Below, in pieces: positions 62,701 to 64,000 of a stretch of 64,000 nucleotides of DNA. Position numbers and translations under genes: made by a program. Source of the stretch: Pleomorphovibrio marinus (GTDB lineage: Bacteria > Bacteroidota > Bacteroidia > Cytophagales > Cyclobacteriaceae); NCBI RefSeq assembly GCF_003347495.1, contig NZ_QCXY01000005.1, forward strand, positions 1 through 64,000, read 5' to 3'. Position 1 is the first letter of the stretch. Each line of letters begins with the position of its first letter. The notes beneath the pieces are model-generated. The model had not been told where the DNA came from, made no database searches, and saw nothing but the letters and a program-made list of their open reading frames with translations.

Positions 62701-63158
62701 TTCTGGGAATAAACATAAAGGATGGGGTCACTCCATCCTTCCAGGTTTATACTAACCCTGTCAGTATCGGGAATCCTAATGTTCCTTAGGTCCACTTGTA
62801 GGTTCCCTACATAGGTATTATTACAATCCCCATCCTGCGTGAGGTGTAGCCTACTTGATCGGCCGGCAGGGAAGGTATCTATGACTCTATCTGAAAAAAC
62901 CAAGAAAAAGTCAGCGTTTTCAGTGCAGCCGTTATAGCTAAACTGGATATCCAAGCAGTTGGTCAACAATTCCACATTGCTAATGTCTACCCAATCGGCA
63001 TTTGCCTGGAACAATTCAGTATTGATATCGGGGGTTTCCACGCAAGAGATGGGATTTTCTTCCCCAGGGGAACAAAAGGTTCCAAGACCCAGAACGAAGA
63101 TCAGGACGGTACATCTTAAGCAAAAACCCGAAAAGCTGGTCAATTTGATTTGTGGCAT
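62697..63158 (-). CDS. Small exported protein, unrecognised
   Basis: 153 residues. A hydrophobic leader (CTVLIFVLGLGTFCSPG) could be a lipoprotein signal with Cys near residue 29, although the lipobox is weak. The mature part is beta-rich: WVDISNVELLTNCLDIQFSYNGCTENADFFLVFSDRVIDTF, then RLHLTQDGDCNNTYVGNLQVDLRNI and VSINLEGWSDPILYVYSQN. It has several Cys that could pair. No family recognised. It follows the lipoprotein gene at 63179 by 20 bases, so it is in the same operon. Convergent overlap with the TIM-barrel gene. Confidence 0.65.
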   Translation of the reverse strand: MPQIKLTSFSGFCLRCTVLIFVLGLGTFCSPGEENPISCVETPDINTELFQANADWVDISNVELLTNCLDIQFSYNGCTENADFFLVFSDRVIDTFPAGRSSRLHLTQDGDCNNTYVGNLQVDLRNIRIPDTDRVSINLEGWSDPILYVYSQN

Positions 63159-63178
63159 AATGGCATAATTATAGAACC

Positions 63179-63916
63179 CTATTGTTGGGTGAAAGTTACG
63201 GTTATCCGATTATAATACAGCTCGGTGAGTCCCTCAAACCCTGAATCAGTCCCAACTACCAACCAGAGGGTACCCTCAGGGCTACTGGTCACAGTGAAGG
63301 GCCTATCTTGGTTGTTCCGATTTATGAGCTCATACCTGAATTCTTCTCCAGATATACCTATGGTACCCAATCCATACATATCCGAGCCGTCCTGGGACTG
63401 GTTGCCCTTGTCGATGTTCATCCTCAGGTAATCCCTAATTCCACCTTCTTCCACGACTGTTTCGGGCTCTTCAAGAGTAGCACCAGCTTTAAGAAACACA
63501 GAGGCACCAGGACTACCCCCTATACCTACAGATTCCTCTGGGTACTGACTTGCCAATTCTATTTCAAACACCAGGGAATAAGCAGTGGATGGCAACAGGT
63601 CGTCAACTTGCCTTTTGAAAAACATAAAAAGGTCATCGCTTCTGTTATGACCCTGAATACGCAGCGCATTTTCTTCCAAATCCAACTCCTCGGGTAAAGG
63701 ACCGTGGGAAACTTCCAATTCAAATATATCCTGACCATCAACAGGAAGATCTGCAAAATCCCCAGTCCATCCCTGGGGGCTACCTTCAAAATCAAATACC
63801 AAGGAAAATGAATCAGGTACAGGTGTAGGGTCATCGTCCCGGCATCCCCCAATCAATATTAGTGAGGATGCCATGAAAAAAACAGCGCTTTTATAAAGTA
63901 GTTTGGTAGTAATCAT
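63179..63916 (-). CDS. Surface lipoprotein with beta-sandwich fold, unrecognised
   Basis: 245 residues with a clear lipobox (SSLILIGGCRDDDPTP; the acidic residues after Cys fit Bacteroidota surface export). The mature part is a jelly-roll-like beta-sandwich: FSLVFDFEGSPQGWTGDFADLP near the start, YSLVFEIELASQYPEESVGIGGSPGASVFLKAG in the middle and EGTLWLVVGTDSGFEGLTELYYNRITVTF at the end. This resembles carbohydrate-binding-type domains, but no named family is certain. Its ATG overlaps the stop of the next upstream gene (ATGA at 63916-63913). Confidence 0.75.
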   Translation of the reverse strand: MITTKLLYKSAVFFMASSLILIGGCRDDDPTPVPDSFSLVFDFEGSPQGWTGDFADLPVDGQDIFELEVSHGPLPEELDLEENALRIQGHNRSDDLFMFFKRQVDDLLPSTAYSLVFEIELASQYPEESVGIGGSPGASVFLKAGATLEEPETVVEEGGIRDYLRMNIDKGNQSQDGSDMYGLGTIGISGEEFRYELINRNNQDRPFTVTSSPEGTLWLVVGTDSGFEGLTELYYNRITVTFTQQ

Positions 63917-64000
63917 TGTTGTTGGTTTTTAAGGTAAATCTCTCCATTTCCCATGAGGGTAATTCCGCCTTCCGAAATTCTATACCTGTGAGCACTTTTA
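63913..64000 (-). CDS. C-terminal end of an unidentified gene (cut by window edge)
   Basis: A minus-strand open frame enters from the window edge and ends in TGA at 63915-63913, encoding a tail ending SEGGITLMGNGEIYLKNQQQ. The stop overlaps the lipoprotein start as ATGA, the same coupling seen elsewhere in this window, so it is probably the preceding gene of the same operon. Too short to identify. Confidence 0.55.
   Translation of the reverse strand, partial: KSAHRYRISEGGITLMGNGEIYLKNQQQ

Noticed and set aside
1-64000. tRNA, rRNA, transposase, integrase or phage genes
   Set aside because: Looked for in intergenic regions and translations; none seen.

Overview
The window looks like a chromosomal segment of a marine or saprophytic Bacteroidota, most likely Cytophagales/Cyclobacteriaceae. 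The grounds are the gene families and Bacteroidota-type promoters (TTTG, then a TAnnTTTG box). The families include a TonB-dependent receptor with a carboxypeptidase-like N-domain, DUF5916, DUF2490, DUF6807/ThuA/Tat-exported Gfo-Idh proteins, DUF1552/DUF1592 and a short arginine decarboxylase. Most genes lie on the minus strand. I see no rRNA, tRNA, CRISPR array, transposase or phage gene.

Layout. 1-820: non-coding stretch with strong hairpins. 770-1499: HigB/HigA toxin-antitoxin pair behind a perfect 47-bp palindrome. 1.7-17.7 kb: mixed genes (alcohol dehydrogenase, exported methyltransferase, GHL6-type glycosidase, YjdI-CDGSH protein, TonB receptor, a three-gene envelope operon, arginine decarboxylase, SnoaL-like protein) interrupted by repeat family A (a seven-copy 137-bp tandem array, one single unit and one composite cluster). 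17.8-25.8 kb: an acid-sugar catabolic cluster with a FadR-type GntR regulator. 25.9-34.7 kb: a DUF5916 barrel, then a mannonate dehydratase / Gfo-Idh / ThuA / DUF6807 operon divergent from a LacI regulator. 35.1-43.5 kb: an AGE-type epimerase, a small exported protein and a DUF1592-DUF1552-DUF1552-DUF2231/cytochrome/LRR operon. 43.9-51.7 kb: thioesterase, universal stress protein, quinone reductase, TPR histidine kinase, a 4-helix-bundle membrane protein and a GH13 enzyme. 51.7-59.8 kb: a run of SSS symporter, DHDPS/NanA-like aldolase, BNR lipoprotein, fucose-isomerase-like protein, FG-GAP protein and a second BNR protein. 60-64 kb: a Tat-exported Gfo/Idh oxidoreductase, a secreted TIM-barrel protein and surface proteins, the last gene cut by the window edge.

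How it works together. The 17.8-62.7 kb part reads as several sugar and sugar-acid utilisation modules: exported enzymes, oxidoreductases and isomerases, inner-membrane symporters, and local regulators. No SusC/SusD pair is present. Two regulatory circuits can be read directly. A GntR-type operator (TGTATACNGTATACA) occurs three times: before the GntR gene, before the tartrate-dehydrogenase-like operon, and 36 kb away before the TIM-barrel gene at 61.6 kb. A LacI-type site (CAACCGATTTCATAAA) occurs as a perfect inverted pair in the divergent region between lacI and the DUF6807-UxuA operon.

Most unusual is the extragenic DNA. Family A (3.9-17.7 kb) and family B (20.8-61.6 kb) are two unrelated, hairpin-rich dispersed repeats. 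Family B has near-complementary ends and an inner hairpin whose two arms change together between copies. Several copies run straight into the start codon of a catabolic or regulatory gene, so they would form its 5' leader. That is the best candidate for an undescribed element here.
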